Assembly (NCBI GenBank): GCA_050331455.1 | Contig: JBHJGV010000008.1 | Location: 1-64,000 of the forward strand | Direction of reading: 5' to 3' | DNA: 64,000 nucleotides | Source: CAYUYV01 sp050331455 | GTDB taxonomy: Bacteria; Pseudomonadota; Alphaproteobacteria; JAJFIK01 | Shown here: positions 16,231 to 25,258 of the stretch, piece after piece | How positions within the stretch are numbered: the stretch's first letter is position 1 | How the letters are laid out: every line of letters starts with the position of its first letter | The notes under the pieces: model-generated | Databases searched by the model: none | What the model was told of the DNA's origin: nothing | The model's input: only the letters and a program-made list of their open reading frames with translations | Position numbers and translations under genes: made by a program

Positions 16231-19200
16231 GTGAAATTCACCCGGCTGCGTTTGCAGGGCTTCAAGTCCTTCGTGGATCCCACCGTGCTCGACATCGAGC
16301 CGGGACTGACCGGCATTGTCGGGCCCAACGGATGCGGCAAGTCCAATTTGGTCGAAGCCCTGCGCTGGGTCATGGGCGAGACCTCGGCCAAGAGCCTGCG
16401 CGGCTCCGGCATGGACGACGTGATCTTTGCCGGCACGTCCGGCCGACCGTCCCGCAACATGGCCGAAGTGGCCCTTCACATCGACAACGAGGCGCGCCTC
16501 GCGCCGCCGGCCGTCAACTCCGAAGACCAGCTCGAAATCACCCGCCGCATCGAGCGGGATTCCGGCTCCACCTATCGGATCAATGGCCGGGACATGCGGG
16601 CCCGGGACGTCCAGCTCCTGTTCGCGGATCTGTCCTCCGGCGCCCATTCGGCCGCCCTGGTGCGCCAGGGCCAGATCGGGCAGCTCATCAACGCCAAGCC
16701 CCAGAACCGGCGCATGATCCTGGAGGAGGCTGCTGGCATTTCCGGCCTGCACAGCCGGCGCCACGAGGCGGAACTGCGCCTGAAGGCGGCCGAAACCAAT
16801 CTCACGCGCCTCGAGGACGTGCTCGGCGAACTCGACACCCAGCTCGGCGCCCTCAAAAAGCAGGCACGCCAGGCCGAACGGTATCGGGGCCTTTCCGACA
16901 AGATCCGCAAGGCGGAGGCCATCAGCCTGTTCCTGCGCTGGCGCGAGGCCACCGAGGCCGTTCTGGCCAGCGAAGCCGAATTCCGCGCATTGGAGCAGGA
17001 GGTGGCACGCCTCGCCGGCGACAATGCCAATGCCTCCAAGCTCCAGACCGAAGCGGCCGAGGCCCTGCCGGCGCTGCGTGAGGCCGAGACGGCCGCTGCG
17101 GCAGCGCTTCAGCGCCTGACCGCCGAGCGCAATGCCCTCGACCAGGAGGAGGCCCGCGCCGTCGATCAGGCCCGGCGGCTGACGGCCCAACTCGAACAGA
17201 TCGATGCGGACATTCAGCGGGAACAGGCGGGCCTGTCGGACGGGGAACAGGAATTGGCCGGCCTCGTTGAAGAAGCCCAGGCGCTGCTCCGCGCCGGCGA
17301 AGGCCATGGCGACCGTCTTGCCGAGGCGCGAGCCGCTCTGGACGCCCAGAAAAGCGCCCTCACCGAGGCCGAGGAAAAGCTCGAGGCCGCCACCCGGGAC
17401 AGTGCGGATTTCGAGGCCCGGCGCAGCGCCGCCCGGCGCCGCCACCAGGATTTGACCGGCCGCCGGGAGCGTCTGGCCCGCGACATGGAAAAAGTCGCCG
17501 CCGACCATGAGGCCCTCGAAGCCGAGGCCGGCGGCGGTGATCTCGATCGTGCGCGGATCGAGGCGGAAAACGCTGAAAAGGCCCATGGGGAGGCCGAAAA
17601 CGCAGCCACGGCGGCGGAACAGGCCCGGATTGACGCCCAGGCCGCGGAGGCTGCGGCCCGCGAACCCATTCAAGAGGCCGAGCGAACCCTCAGCGCCCTG
17701 AAAGCCGAGGCCAAGACCCTCGCCACGCTCTGCCAGAGCGCCGACGGGGATATCTGGCCGCCGATCCTCGACGCGATAACCGTCACGCCCGGCTTCGAAA
17801 AGGCCCTGGGTGCCGCCCTGGGCGACGACCTGGAGGTGTCCGCCGACACGGACGCGCCCATGCATTGGGCCGCGCTGCCCGCCCTGGAGAGCGCACGGCC
17901 TCTTCCCGCGGAGGCCCGGCCCTTGAGCGACGTCGTCGACGCCCCCGCGGTGCTTGCCCGCCGGCTGTCCCAGGTGGGCGTGGTGGACGACCGGGAGGGC
18001 AAGGCGCTCCAGGCGCATCTTGCGTCCGGCCAACGGCTGGTGACGCGGGATGGCGATCTGTGGCGCTGGGATGGCCTGACAGTCGCGGCCGATGCCCCGA
18101 CGCCCGCCGCCCAGCGCCTTGAGCAACGCAATCGGCTTCGGCAGGTCGAAAGCGACCTCAAAGCCGCCGAAAGCGCCGCCGACACCGTCCGCACGGCCGG
18201 GGAGACGGCAAAACAGGCCGCCGCACAGGCCGCAACCAAGGAACGGGAGGCCCGGACAGCCCTCCGCACGGCCCAACAGGCCCTTTCATCCGCCCGGACT
18301 CGCCTTGCCGAGCTGGAAAAGAAGGCCTCCCGGCACCAGGAACGACTGGCGGGCCTGACCGAAGCGGCCCGGCGCCTCGCCCGGGAAGCCGGCGATCTGG
18401 ATACGGATCTTACAGAGGCCAAGGCGGCCCTCGATGCGGTCGAGGCGCAGCCGGACCCGGCCATTGCGCTCGGCGATCACAAAGAACGGGTCGGGACCCT
18501 GCGGCTTGCCGTCGCGGATGCGGCCCGGGCTTGCGATGGTCTTGAGCGCGAGGAGGCTGCGCGCCGGGATCGCCTCCAAGCGATCGAGAAAACCCGCAGC
18601 GGCTGGGAAGGGCGCAAGGCCCGCGCCGCGGAACAATTGCAGAGCCTCGCCGCCCGCCGGGACGAGGCCCGCACCGATCTCGCCCTGGTCGAAGCCCAGC
18701 CTGATGCGATCGCCCAGAAGCGTTCCGGCCTGCTGGAGGCCCTCGAAGCGGCTGAAAGCCGCCGCCGGGTGACGGCGAACCAGCTCCAGGACGCGGAAAA
18801 CCGCCAGCGGGAGGTCGATGCAGCCGCCAAGACGCTGCAGGCCGCCCTGTCCGATGCGCGGGAGCGCCGGGCCGGTCAGGACGCCACGCTCCAGGCCCAG
18901 AAGGAACGGGTCGAAGACGCCCAGGAACGAATCCGCGAGGCCATGGATTGCACGCCCGAAGCCGTGCTGGAGACCGGCGGCGTCGAGGACGGCGAGGACC
19001 TGCCGCCCCTCGACGAGGTGGACCGGCGTCTGGAGCGCCTGAAGCGGGAGCGGGAGACGATGGGCGCGGTTAATCTGCGCGCCGAAGAGGAAGCCGCCGA
19101 GTATCTGGAGCGGCTGGAGACCATGAACACGGAACGGGAGGACCTGCTCCAGGCGATCGGCAAGCTGCGCCAGGGGATTGCCAGCTTGAACAAGGAGGGC

Positions 19201-19686
19201 CGGGATCGCCTTCTGGCGGCCTTCGATGTGGTGAACAACCACTTCACGGACCTGTTCACCAGCCTGTTCGGCGGCGGCACGGCCCATCTGGAGCTTGTTG
19301 AGTCCGACGATCCCTTGAATGCGGGCCTCGAAATCTTCGCCCGCCCCCCGGGCAAGAAGCTCAGCAATCTGTCGCTCCTGTCCGGCGGCGAACAGGCCCT
19401 CACGGCCCTGTCCCTGATTTTCGCCGTGTTCATGGCCAATCCCGCGCCCATCTGTGTGCTCGACGAGGTGGACGCGCCCCTCGATGACGCCAATGTCGAA
19501 CGCTTCTGCCGCCTCGTGCACGACATCGCGGGCCGCACGGAAACCCGTTTCCTGGTCATCACCCACCATGCCCTGACCATGTCGCGCATGAACCGGCTTT
19601 ACGGGGTCACCATGGCCGAGCGGGGTGTGAGCCAGCTCGTCAGCGTGAACCTGGAAGAGGCAGAACGGGTTGTCGCCGCGGGATGA
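16231..19686 (+). CDS. smc: Chromosome segregation SMC ATPase
   Basis: Structural-maintenance-of-chromosomes ATPase of 1151 residues, which with ScpA/ScpB compacts and helps separate the chromosome. VKFTRLRLQGFKSFVDP is the standard N terminus; Walker A GPNGCGKSN is at residues 31-39. Two long Ala/Glu/Arg-rich coiled coils flank a hinge at about residues 505-630 (from DIWPPILDAITVTPGFEKAL). The signature LSGGEQALTAL is near residue 1050 and Walker B VLDEVDAPLDDAN near 1075. GTG at 16231 was chosen over in-frame GTGs at 16198 and 16213 because AAAGGG lies just before it and it gives the family N terminus. Confidence 0.96.
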   Translation: MKFTRLRLQGFKSFVDPTVLDIEPGLTGIVGPNGCGKSNLVEALRWVMGETSAKSLRGSGMDDVIFAGTSGRPSRNMAEVALHIDNEARLAPPAVNSEDQLEITRRIERDSGSTYRINGRDMRARDVQLLFADLSSGAHSAALVRQGQIGQLINAKPQNRRMILEEAAGISGLHSRRHEAELRLKAAETNLTRLEDVLGELDTQLGALKKQARQAERYRGLSDKIRKAEAISLFLRWREATEAVLASEAEFRALEQEVARLAGDNANASKLQTEAAEALPALREAETAAAAALQRLTAERNALDQEEARAVDQARRLTAQLEQIDADIQREQAGLSDGEQELAGLVEEAQALLRAGEGHGDRLAEARAALDAQKSALTEAEEKLEAATRDSADFEARRSAARRRHQDLTGRRERLARDMEKVAADHEALEAEAGGGDLDRARIEAENAEKAHGEAENAATAAEQARIDAQAAEAAAREPIQEAERTLSALKAEAKTLATLCQSADGDIWPPILDAITVTPGFEKALGAALGDDLEVSADTDAPMHWAALPALESARPLPAEARPLSDVVDAPAVLARRLSQVGVVDDREGKALQAHLASGQRLVTRDGDLWRWDGLTVAADAPTPAAQRLEQRNRLRQVESDLKAAESAADTVRTAGETAKQAAAQAATKEREARTALRTAQQALSSARTRLAELEKKASRHQERLAGLTEAARRLAREAGDLDTDLTEAKAALDAVEAQPDPAIALGDHKERVGTLRLAVADAARACDGLEREEAARRDRLQAIEKTRSGWEGRKARAAEQLQSLAARRDEARTDLALVEAQPDAIAQKRSGLLEALEAAESRRRVTANQLQDAENRQREVDAAAKTLQAALSDARERRAGQDATLQAQKERVEDAQERIREAMDCTPEAVLETGGVEDGEDLPPLDEVDRRLERLKRERETMGAVNLRAEEEAAEYLERLETMNTEREDLLQAIGKLRQGIASLNKEGRDRLLAAFDVVNNHFTDLFTSLFGGGTAHLELVESDDPLNAGLEIFARPPGKKLSNLSLLSGGEQALTALSLIFAVFMANPAPICVLDEVDAPLDDANVERFCRLVHDIAGRTETRFLVITHHALTMSRMNRLYGVTMAERGVSQLVSVNLEEAERVVAAG

Positions 19687-19709
19687 CCCGCGCGTCCTTC
19701 AAAAAAAAT

Positions 19710-19723
19710 CTGTTTCGAAACAG
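19710..19723. promoter_or_regulatory. 14-bp perfect palindrome beside an A8 tract
   Basis: CTGTTTCGAAACAG is fully self-complementary. It follows eight A residues (19701-19708) and lies 25 bases upstream of the -35 box of the F0 operon. It could be an operator for a dimeric regulator; read on the minus strand it is a short hairpin followed by T8. No regulator is identified. Confidence 0.35.
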
Positions 19724-19748
19724 TGCCTTAGGCAAAAGGCGCGGGTGC

Positions 19749-19777
19749 TTGACTAAGAATAGTCCGCTCGCTAGGTT
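19749..19777 (+). promoter_or_regulatory. Sigma70-type promoter of the atp F0 operon
   Basis: TTGACT (19749-19754) and TAGGTT (19772-19777) are separated by 17 bases. Transcription would begin near 19784, giving a leader of about 45-150 bases depending on where atpI begins. The -35 matches the consensus at five of six positions; the -10 is weaker. Confidence 0.6.
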
Positions 19778-19932
19778 GCGCGCGACCTCAAGGCGAAAGA
19801 TGCGTATTTTTTGACGGGGATTGGGCCATTTCAGGCACTCAGGACCAGGACAACCGGAACGGCGATCCGCATACGGATCGCCAGCCGGCGAAGCCTTCGT
19901 CCCCCTCGTCTCTTCACGATGTCTCGGAGCGC

Positions 19933-20220
19933 TTGCGGATCGCCCAGGATCGGCTGGCGCGCGACCAGGAGAAGGATGCCCCTTCGACCGGTCCGACCAG
20001 CGACACCGGTCGAGGGCTCAATGCGGCGCTCCGTATGGGGACCGATTTCGTTGCCGCCGTCGTGGTCGGCGCCGGAATAGGATGGATCTTGGACGGCTGG
20101 ATTGGCACCTGGCCGATTTTCTTCCTGATCTTTTTCCTGTTTGGCGTGGCTGCCGGGTTTATGAACATGATCCGCACCGCCAACCGCCTGGGCGTGGGAT
20201 CGACGCCGCCGCCCGAGTGA
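19933..20220 (+). CDS. atpI: ATP synthase protein I
   Basis: Small membrane protein encoded first in the F0 operon, thought to help assemble the c-ring. Two hydrophobic segments are visible (FVAAVVVGAGIGWILDGW and WPIFFLIFFLFGVAAGFMNMI) and the C terminus is polar, as in the family. The coordinates given use the TTG at 19933 (95 residues), the only NTG start in frame. However, the frame is open to 19753, and the residues just before TTG (SLHDVSERL) look like the conserved N-terminal helix. An ATT at 19828, eight bases after GGGG, would give a start reading M-S-G-T-Q and 130 residues. I consider ATT initiation likely but unproven. Confidence 0.85.
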   Translation: MRIAQDRLARDQEKDAPSTGPTSDTGRGLNAALRMGTDFVAAVVVGAGIGWILDGWIGTWPIFFLIFFLFGVAAGFMNMIRTANRLGVGSTPPPE

Positions 20221-20348
20221 TCACACTGCGGGCGATGCGAGACACTGTGAGACGATCCTGCCCGCGCCAATCCGGGCTTGGATCCTGAAAGACCAGACAA
20301 AATGATCGGGCGCACCGGGTCCGATCGCCAGAGACGAAGGACAGGACC

Positions 20349-21110
20349 GTGGCCGAAGGTGGTGAACACAGCCCGCTCGAACAGTTCATGATCAAGCCGA
20401 TCCTGGAGATCCAGATCGGCCAGTATGACGTGTCGCTCACCAATTCCAGCCTGTTCATGATCCTGGCGACGGCCGGCATCACGGCCTTCTTGACCTTGAG
20501 CATGTCCGGCCGGGCGATGGTTCCGGGGCGGTGGCAGAACCTCGCGGAGATGAGTTACGAATTCGTCGCCGATATCGTGCGATCGACATCGGGCAGTGAG
20601 GGAATGAAGTATTTCCCCCTCGTGTTCTCGCTCTTTATGTACGTGCTGTTCTGTAATCTGCTTGGCATGATGCCCTATTCCTTCACGGTCACGTCCCATA
20701 TCGTGGTCACCTTCGGTCTCGCGCTCGTGGCCATCACGGCCGTGCTGATCATCGGCTTTGCTCGGAACGGTTTGGGTTTTCTCAAGCTTTTCGCGCCATC
20801 GGGCGTGCCGCCGTTCCTCTTGATCCTGATCATCCCGATCGAGGTGATCTCGTTCCTGACGCGCCCCGTGAGCCTCGCCGTGCGGCTGTTCGCCAACATG
20901 CTCGCCGGCCACACCATGTTGAAGGTGTTCGCGGGCTTTGTCGTGGGGCTGGTTTCCCTTGGGGGCTTTGGGTCCCTGTCCGCCGTGGTGCCGTTGTTCG
21001 CCTCCGTTGCGATCACGGGCCTTGAGTTTTTGGTGGCTTTCCTCCAGGCCTTCATTTTCGCGATGCTGACCAGCATCTACCTGAATGATGCGCTTCACCC
21101 GAGCCACTGA
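20349..21110 (+). CDS. atpB: F0F1 ATP synthase subunit a
   Basis: The 253-residue stator channel subunit of F0, which passes protons to the c-ring. It has five to six membrane segments; the essential Arg is in SLAVRLFANMLAGH, and the last helix SVAITGLEFLVAFLQAFIFAML carries the conserved Glu and Gln. GTG start at 20349 with GAAGGACAGG upstream. It follows atpI after 128 bases. Confidence 0.97.
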   Translation: MAEGGEHSPLEQFMIKPILEIQIGQYDVSLTNSSLFMILATAGITAFLTLSMSGRAMVPGRWQNLAEMSYEFVADIVRSTSGSEGMKYFPLVFSLFMYVLFCNLLGMMPYSFTVTSHIVVTFGLALVAITAVLIIGFARNGLGFLKLFAPSGVPPFLLILIIPIEVISFLTRPVSLAVRLFANMLAGHTMLKVFAGFVVGLVSLGGFGSLSAVVPLFASVAITGLEFLVAFLQAFIFAMLTSIYLNDALHPSH

Positions 21111-21196
21111 TCGCCGTGTTACCGCGCGCCGGGTCGCATGACCGGGCGTGGCTGTGTTAACGAACGACCAACGAACCTTCTAAAGGAGTTCTTCCC

Positions 21197-21421
21197 ATGG
21201 ACGCTGATGCCGCCAAGCTTCTTGCCGCTGGCCTCTATGCCTTCGCCCTGATGGGCGCCGCCCTCGCCATCGGCAACATCTTCGCCAACTACCTCCAGGG
21301 CGCGATGCGCAATCCGTCTGCCGCCCCCCAGGAGCGCACGATGGTCTATATCGGCTTCGCCCTTGCCGAAGCCACGGGCCTGTTCGGCCTCGTGATGGCA
21401 TTCGTGCTCATCTCCAGTTGA
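21197..21421 (+). CDS. atpE: F0F1 ATP synthase subunit c
   Basis: The 74-residue c-ring proteolipid. Two helices (LLAAGLYAFALMGAALAIGN and MVYIGFALAEATGLFGLVMA) are joined by the polar RNPSAAPQ loop that contacts F1. The proton-binding carboxylate is the Glu in ALAEATGL. The ATG has a strong AAAGGAG upstream, in line with the high synthesis level this subunit needs. About 200 bases separate it from the b' gene, longer than the other gaps of the operon; I found no clear promoter or hairpin in that gap. Confidence 0.97.
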   Translation: MDADAAKLLAAGLYAFALMGAALAIGNIFANYLQGAMRNPSAAPQERTMVYIGFALAEATGLFGLVMAFVLISS

Positions 21422-21621
21422 GACCCGACGGGCTGCGGGCGGATCTGCGTGCCCCCGCGGCCCCCCGGTCGTCTCCTGCGGCGCCGTGATGTCCGCGCCC
21501 CGACAGATCAGCGCCGCTTTCCTCATGTGTTGCAGGGCCCGTCCTTGACCGGTGCTCCATTCGAGCGGCGCCCCATTCGTTAAATCCTCTATCGCCGAAA
21601 CTGTGAGCAGGACGTCAGACC

Positions 21622-22239
21622 ATGGCAGCGCGTGCACCATCCGAAACCAGTCCGGCCCAGCACGGCCCCGACGGTCATGACCCCGACCTTATCGAAGTGG
21701 TCGGATCCGACGTCCATGCCGAATCCAAGGGCCTGCCCCAGCTCAAGCCGGAAGAAAGCCTGTTCATCAGTCAACTTGTGTGGCTCGCGATCACCTTCGG
21801 TTTTCTCTATCTCGTCATGGCCCGCTTCGCGCTGCCCCGTATTGCGACGGTCATCGAAGAGCGCCGGGACAAGATTGCCCTGGACATCGATAAGGCCGGC
21901 GCGTTCAAGCGGGAAACCGACGAGGCCATCGAGGCCTATGAAACCGCCCTGCGCGAAGCGAAGGCCCGGGCCCAGAAGACCATCGAGGAAACCCGCCGCC
22001 GGGTGAAAGCCGAGATGGAGGACCTCCGGACCACGACGGAACAGGACCTTGAGGAAAAACTCCGCTCCGCAGAGTCGCGGATCGACGCTGCCAAGGAGCG
22101 CGCTCTTTTGAATATCCGCGACCTGGCGACCGATCTGACCCGCTCGATCCTCGATAAGGTTCACCAGGACGGGCCCGCCCACGACAATCGCGTTGCACAG
22201 GCCATCGACACGGAGCTGACCGCTCGAAATCTGAGCTGA
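21622..22239 (+). CDS. atpF': F0F1 ATP synthase subunit b'
   Basis: One of the two different peripheral-stalk b subunits found in alphaproteobacteria and photosynthetic bacteria. The 205-residue protein has an acidic, probably cytoplasmic N-terminal extension of about 45 residues, one membrane helix (SQLVWLAITFGFLYLVMARF), and a long charged helix (ERRDKIALDIDKAGAFKRET onward) that forms the stalk dimer with b. The N-terminal extension is longer than in many b' subunits. ATG at 21622. Often called atpG or atpX in annotations. Confidence 0.93.
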   Translation: MAARAPSETSPAQHGPDGHDPDLIEVVGSDVHAESKGLPQLKPEESLFISQLVWLAITFGFLYLVMARFALPRIATVIEERRDKIALDIDKAGAFKRETDEAIEAYETALREAKARAQKTIEETRRRVKAEMEDLRTTTEQDLEEKLRSAESRIDAAKERALLNIRDLATDLTRSILDKVHQDGPAHDNRVAQAIDTELTARNLS

Positions 22240-22341
22240 CGCGGCACATACAGCAGCGCCGCCACGGACCCAGAGGGCCGAAGCGGCTCGTCGCCCGACA
22301 CCAGGCGCCCCTCCGAGCGCCCTCACTTGCGGAGTTGACCA

Positions 22342-22827
22342 GTGTTTTCCGATCCGACTTTCTGGGTAGCCGTTTCGCTGCTGATCTTCTTTGGTCTGCT
22401 CGTTTACCTGGGCGTGCCCAAAATGGTCACTAGCTCCCTCGATGCCCGGTCCGAACAGATCCGCAAGGAGATCGAAGACGCCCGCCAATTGCGGGAAGAC
22501 GCCCAAGCCATGCTGTCGGATTACCGGCGCAAGCAGAAAGAGGCGGAAGAGGAGGCGAAAGCCATCATTGACGCCGCCCAGACCGAAGCCGAGCGTTATG
22601 CGGAAGAGACCCGCGCAGCGATCCAGGCTCAGATGGCCCGACGGACGGAGCTGGCGGAGCGCCGGATTGCCCGGGCCGAGCAGACGGCCGTCGCCGAAGT
22701 CCGTGCCGCTGCGGCCGATGTGGCCGTGGCCGCCGCCCAGCGCGTCCTGGCCGACAGCCTGGACGAGCGTACGGACGCCAAGCTCATCGACCGGGCCATC
22801 AAAGAGCTTCCGACCCGTCTCAATTGA
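22342..22827 (+). CDS. atpF: F0F1 ATP synthase subunit b
   Basis: Peripheral-stalk b subunit, 161 residues, with one N-terminal membrane helix (FWVAVSLLIFFGLLVYLGVP) followed by a charged coiled coil (EQIRKEIEDARQLREDAQAM onward) and an Ala-rich end (AAAQRVLADSLDERTDAKLI). GTG start at 22342 with GGAG upstream. Last gene of the F0 operon; a strong terminator follows 113 bases after the stop. Confidence 0.95.
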   Translation: MFSDPTFWVAVSLLIFFGLLVYLGVPKMVTSSLDARSEQIRKEIEDARQLREDAQAMLSDYRRKQKEAEEEAKAIIDAAQTEAERYAEETRAAIQAQMARRTELAERRIARAEQTAVAEVRAAAADVAVAAAQRVLADSLDERTDAKLIDRAIKELPTRLN

Positions 22828-22940
22828 TTGCCTTTCAATCCAGTCCCAGCCCGAGGTCCGGTCCCCGCACCTGATCCGGTTCAGACATGCGCTCTGGTTC
22901 CGGCATGCGTTAACTCGGCCGATAGGGATCTATTTTACGG

Positions 22941-22975
22941 CGCGCCGCTTTTCGCAAGCGGCGCGTTTTGTGTTT
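22941..22975 (+). terminator. Rho-independent terminator of the atp F0 operon
   Basis: A 10-bp perfect stem (CGCGCCGCTT / AAGCGGCGCG) with a five-base loop (TTCGC) is followed by TTTTGTGTTT. This is the strongest terminator in the window. Confidence 0.9.
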
Positions 22976-23104
22976 CCAGGCTGCTGGATGTGGTCTGATG
23001 GACGGTGAAAACATGAAAGCGACCGGCGGCGACACCGCTCATTGGACACGGGTCGACATTTTTTCCGTGAACGGTGGAAGCCCGGCCAAACTGGAGGAGA
23101 CGCC

Positions 23105-24322
23105 ATGGCGCAGGACGGAACCACACAAGACCGGGAGCCCAGAACGGCTGGCTTGCCCAGGGGCCCCTTGTCCGGGATCAAGATCCTCGACATGTCGACG
23201 GTCGTGCTCGGACCCTTCGCCACCCTGATTTTCGGGGATCTGGGCGCCGAAGTGATCAAGATCGAAACGGCCCGCGCCGCCCTGCCCGGCGACATCATGC
23301 GCTATGCCGGCGCCTCCCCCACCGGCGATCTGGGGCCCATCTTTACGGCCCTGAACCGCAACAAAGCCAGCGTCGATCTCGATCTGACCCAGGAGGACAA
23401 CAAGGCCACCCTCCGGCGCCACCTGGAGACGGCCGATGTCTTTTTCCACAATGTGCGCATGGCGGGCGTTGAGCGCCTCGGCTTCGGTTATGAGGCCGTC
23501 AAGGCCATCAACCCGCGGATCATTTATGTCCACTGCGCAGGTTTTGGTGCGGGCGGGGCCCATGAAAGCCTTCAGGCCTATGACGACCTCATTCAGGCCG
23601 CCTCGGGCTTTGCCGATCTGTTTCGCATCCGCGACGGCAGCGAACCGCAATACGCCCCGTCCCTTGTGGCCGACAAGACCGTCGGCCTGTTCGCGACCTA
23701 CGCCACCCTGGCCGCCCTGTTCCATCGGGAGCGTTCGGGCGAGGGACAGTTCGTCCAGGTCCCCATGATGGAGTGCTTCACCTTCTTCAACATGGTGGAG
23801 AACCTCTATGGCGAGACCTTCCTGCCCGGCAATGGGCGCCTCGCCTATACCCGTTCGGTCAACAAGCACCGCAAGCCCTATCCGACCAAGGACGGTTTCA
23901 TCTCCATCGTTCCTTATGCGGATAGCCAGTGGGAGACCTTTTTCCGCCTGGGCGGACGCCCCGACGTTTTCTCCGACCCGCGCTTTTCGACCTATAAGGC
24001 GCGCACGGAGAATATCGGCGCGCTTTATGCCATTATCGGCGAGGTTTCCGCCTCTAAAACCACCGATGAGTGGCTGGAGATCCTGGCCGCCGAACAGATC
24101 CCGGTCATGCGCTACAACACCATGGCCGATGTGCTGACCGACCCGCATCTGACGTCGGTGGATTTCTTCCAGGACCAAGACCATCCCGAGGCGGGCACCT
24201 ACCGGACCATGCGGCACCCGGTGACGTTTTCCTCGACCCCCGCGTCCATCCGCAGCCATCCCCCCCGCTTCGGCGCCGATACCGAAGGGTTCAAGACCTG
24301 GACCGCCCGGATCAATCGGTGA
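23105..24322 (+). CDS. CaiB/BaiF family CoA-transferase
   Basis: Class III CoA-transferase of 405 residues, which moves CoA between carboxylic acids through an aspartyl-CoA thioester. PLSGIKILDMSTVVLGPFAT, GDLGAEVIKIET and LNRNKASVDLDL are typical N-terminal motifs; the catalytic Asp is in LQAYDDLIQAASG (about residue 160). ATG at 23105 has GGAGGAG upstream, so the longer frame from 23042 is not used. Substrate unknown; no catabolic partner gene is adjacent. It faces the convergent GST gene 49 bases away. Confidence 0.92.
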   Translation: MAQDGTTQDREPRTAGLPRGPLSGIKILDMSTVVLGPFATLIFGDLGAEVIKIETARAALPGDIMRYAGASPTGDLGPIFTALNRNKASVDLDLTQEDNKATLRRHLETADVFFHNVRMAGVERLGFGYEAVKAINPRIIYVHCAGFGAGGAHESLQAYDDLIQAASGFADLFRIRDGSEPQYAPSLVADKTVGLFATYATLAALFHRERSGEGQFVQVPMMECFTFFNMVENLYGETFLPGNGRLAYTRSVNKHRKPYPTKDGFISIVPYADSQWETFFRLGGRPDVFSDPRFSTYKARTENIGALYAIIGEVSASKTTDEWLEILAAEQIPVMRYNTMADVLTDPHLTSVDFFQDQDHPEAGTYRTMRHPVTFSSTPASIRSHPPRFGADTEGFKTWTARINR

Positions 24323-24370
24323 CCCGGACCATGATGGTGCGACCGGCGCCGCCGACCGGTTTTGGGCCGA

Positions 24371-25006
24371 TCAGGCCTTTGCGCTCGGGCGCTCGGAAAC
24401 GGCAGCGCGCCATTGAGCGAGCGCGGTGTGTTCCGGCTTCGGTTCCGCCTTCACCCATTTGGCGAAATCCACCGCCACGAGGGCTGTGATATCGGCCAGG
24501 GTGAAATCGTCCGTGGCGATGAAGCTGCGGCCCTCGAGGCGGGCGTTCAACATATCGAAGAAATAGGCGATCCGGGCCCGGCCTCGTTCGGCCAGCGCGG
24601 GGATCTGATCGAAATCATGGGGCCCGGGCAGGGCCCGGCCGGCCATCCGCTCCGCCGTGTTGCGCAGGACCTCGCCCACGGGTGCGAGGCCGTCGAATTC
24701 CATGCGGGCGTTCCAGGAAAAGATGAGACCCTTTTCCACGGGCGTCTTGCCGAGAAGGGCCGGGTCGGGCTTGAGGGCCTCGGCAAAGGTCGCGATACCG
24801 ATGTTCTCGGTCAGGACGGTTCCGTCGTCGGTCTTGAGGGCCGGCACGGTGCAGAACGGATTGATGGCCTGGTATTCGGGCGTGAGCTGCTGCCGATTGG
24901 CGAGGTCGATCTGCACGACCTCGTGTTCGATGCCCTTTTCAGCCAGGAAGATCCGGGCCCGGCGCGGATTGGGGGCGGGCGCGCAGTCGTAAAGGGTCAG
25001 GGCCAT
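24371..25006 (-). CDS. Glutathione S-transferase family protein
   Basis: A 211-residue cytosolic GST. The N-terminal thioredoxin-like domain shows LTLYDCAPAPNPRRARIFLAEKG, the cis-proline NPFCTVPAL and the glutathione-binding DDGTVLTENIGIATF; the C-terminal helical domain contains the capping motif FTLADITALVAVDFA. The active-site Ser/Cys position falls in CAPAPNPRR, closer to beta/theta-class bacterial enzymes. ATG at 25006 with GGAGGACACC upstream. Substrate cannot be predicted. Confidence 0.92.
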   Translation of the reverse strand: MALTLYDCAPAPNPRRARIFLAEKGIEHEVVQIDLANRQQLTPEYQAINPFCTVPALKTDDGTVLTENIGIATFAEALKPDPALLGKTPVEKGLIFSWNARMEFDGLAPVGEVLRNTAERMAGRALPGPHDFDQIPALAERGRARIAYFFDMLNARLEGRSFIATDDFTLADITALVAVDFAKWVKAEPKPEHTALAQWRAAVSERPSAKA

Positions 25007-25217
25007 GATGGTGTCCTCCGTGGTTTACGGTGCGGCCGGTTCCGGCATCGAACACGGCCAATCCGGCGCGCAGGCACTGGCCGGAGTCGTCCGGAGGGTA
25101 ACGGCAGGAGATTTTGAGGGAAAGGGCGGCGCACCGGCGACGCTATCGCCTTTGTGCTGCCGGAGGAAGGGTTGCCGGAGCAGGGCTGTCGAAGCAGGAC
25201 CGCCTGAAAGAGGAAAC

Positions 25218-25246
25218 GGCTGCGGGATCCGGCGGGTCCCGCAGCC
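25218..25246 (-). terminator. Intrinsic terminator of the minus-strand OmpA-family gene
   Basis: A 10-bp perfect stem (GGCTGCGGGA / TCCCGCAGCC) with a nine-base loop. On the minus strand it is followed by GTTTCCTCTTTC, a moderately U-rich tail. It begins 12 bases past the stop codon. Confidence 0.75.
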
Positions 25247-25258
25247 ATGATCACGAGA

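Noticed and set aside
15796..18276. Very long open frame (826 codons) on the minus strand opposite smc
   Set aside because: It lies antisense to the well-supported smc gene, is a product of GC-rich third positions, and shows no family motifs.
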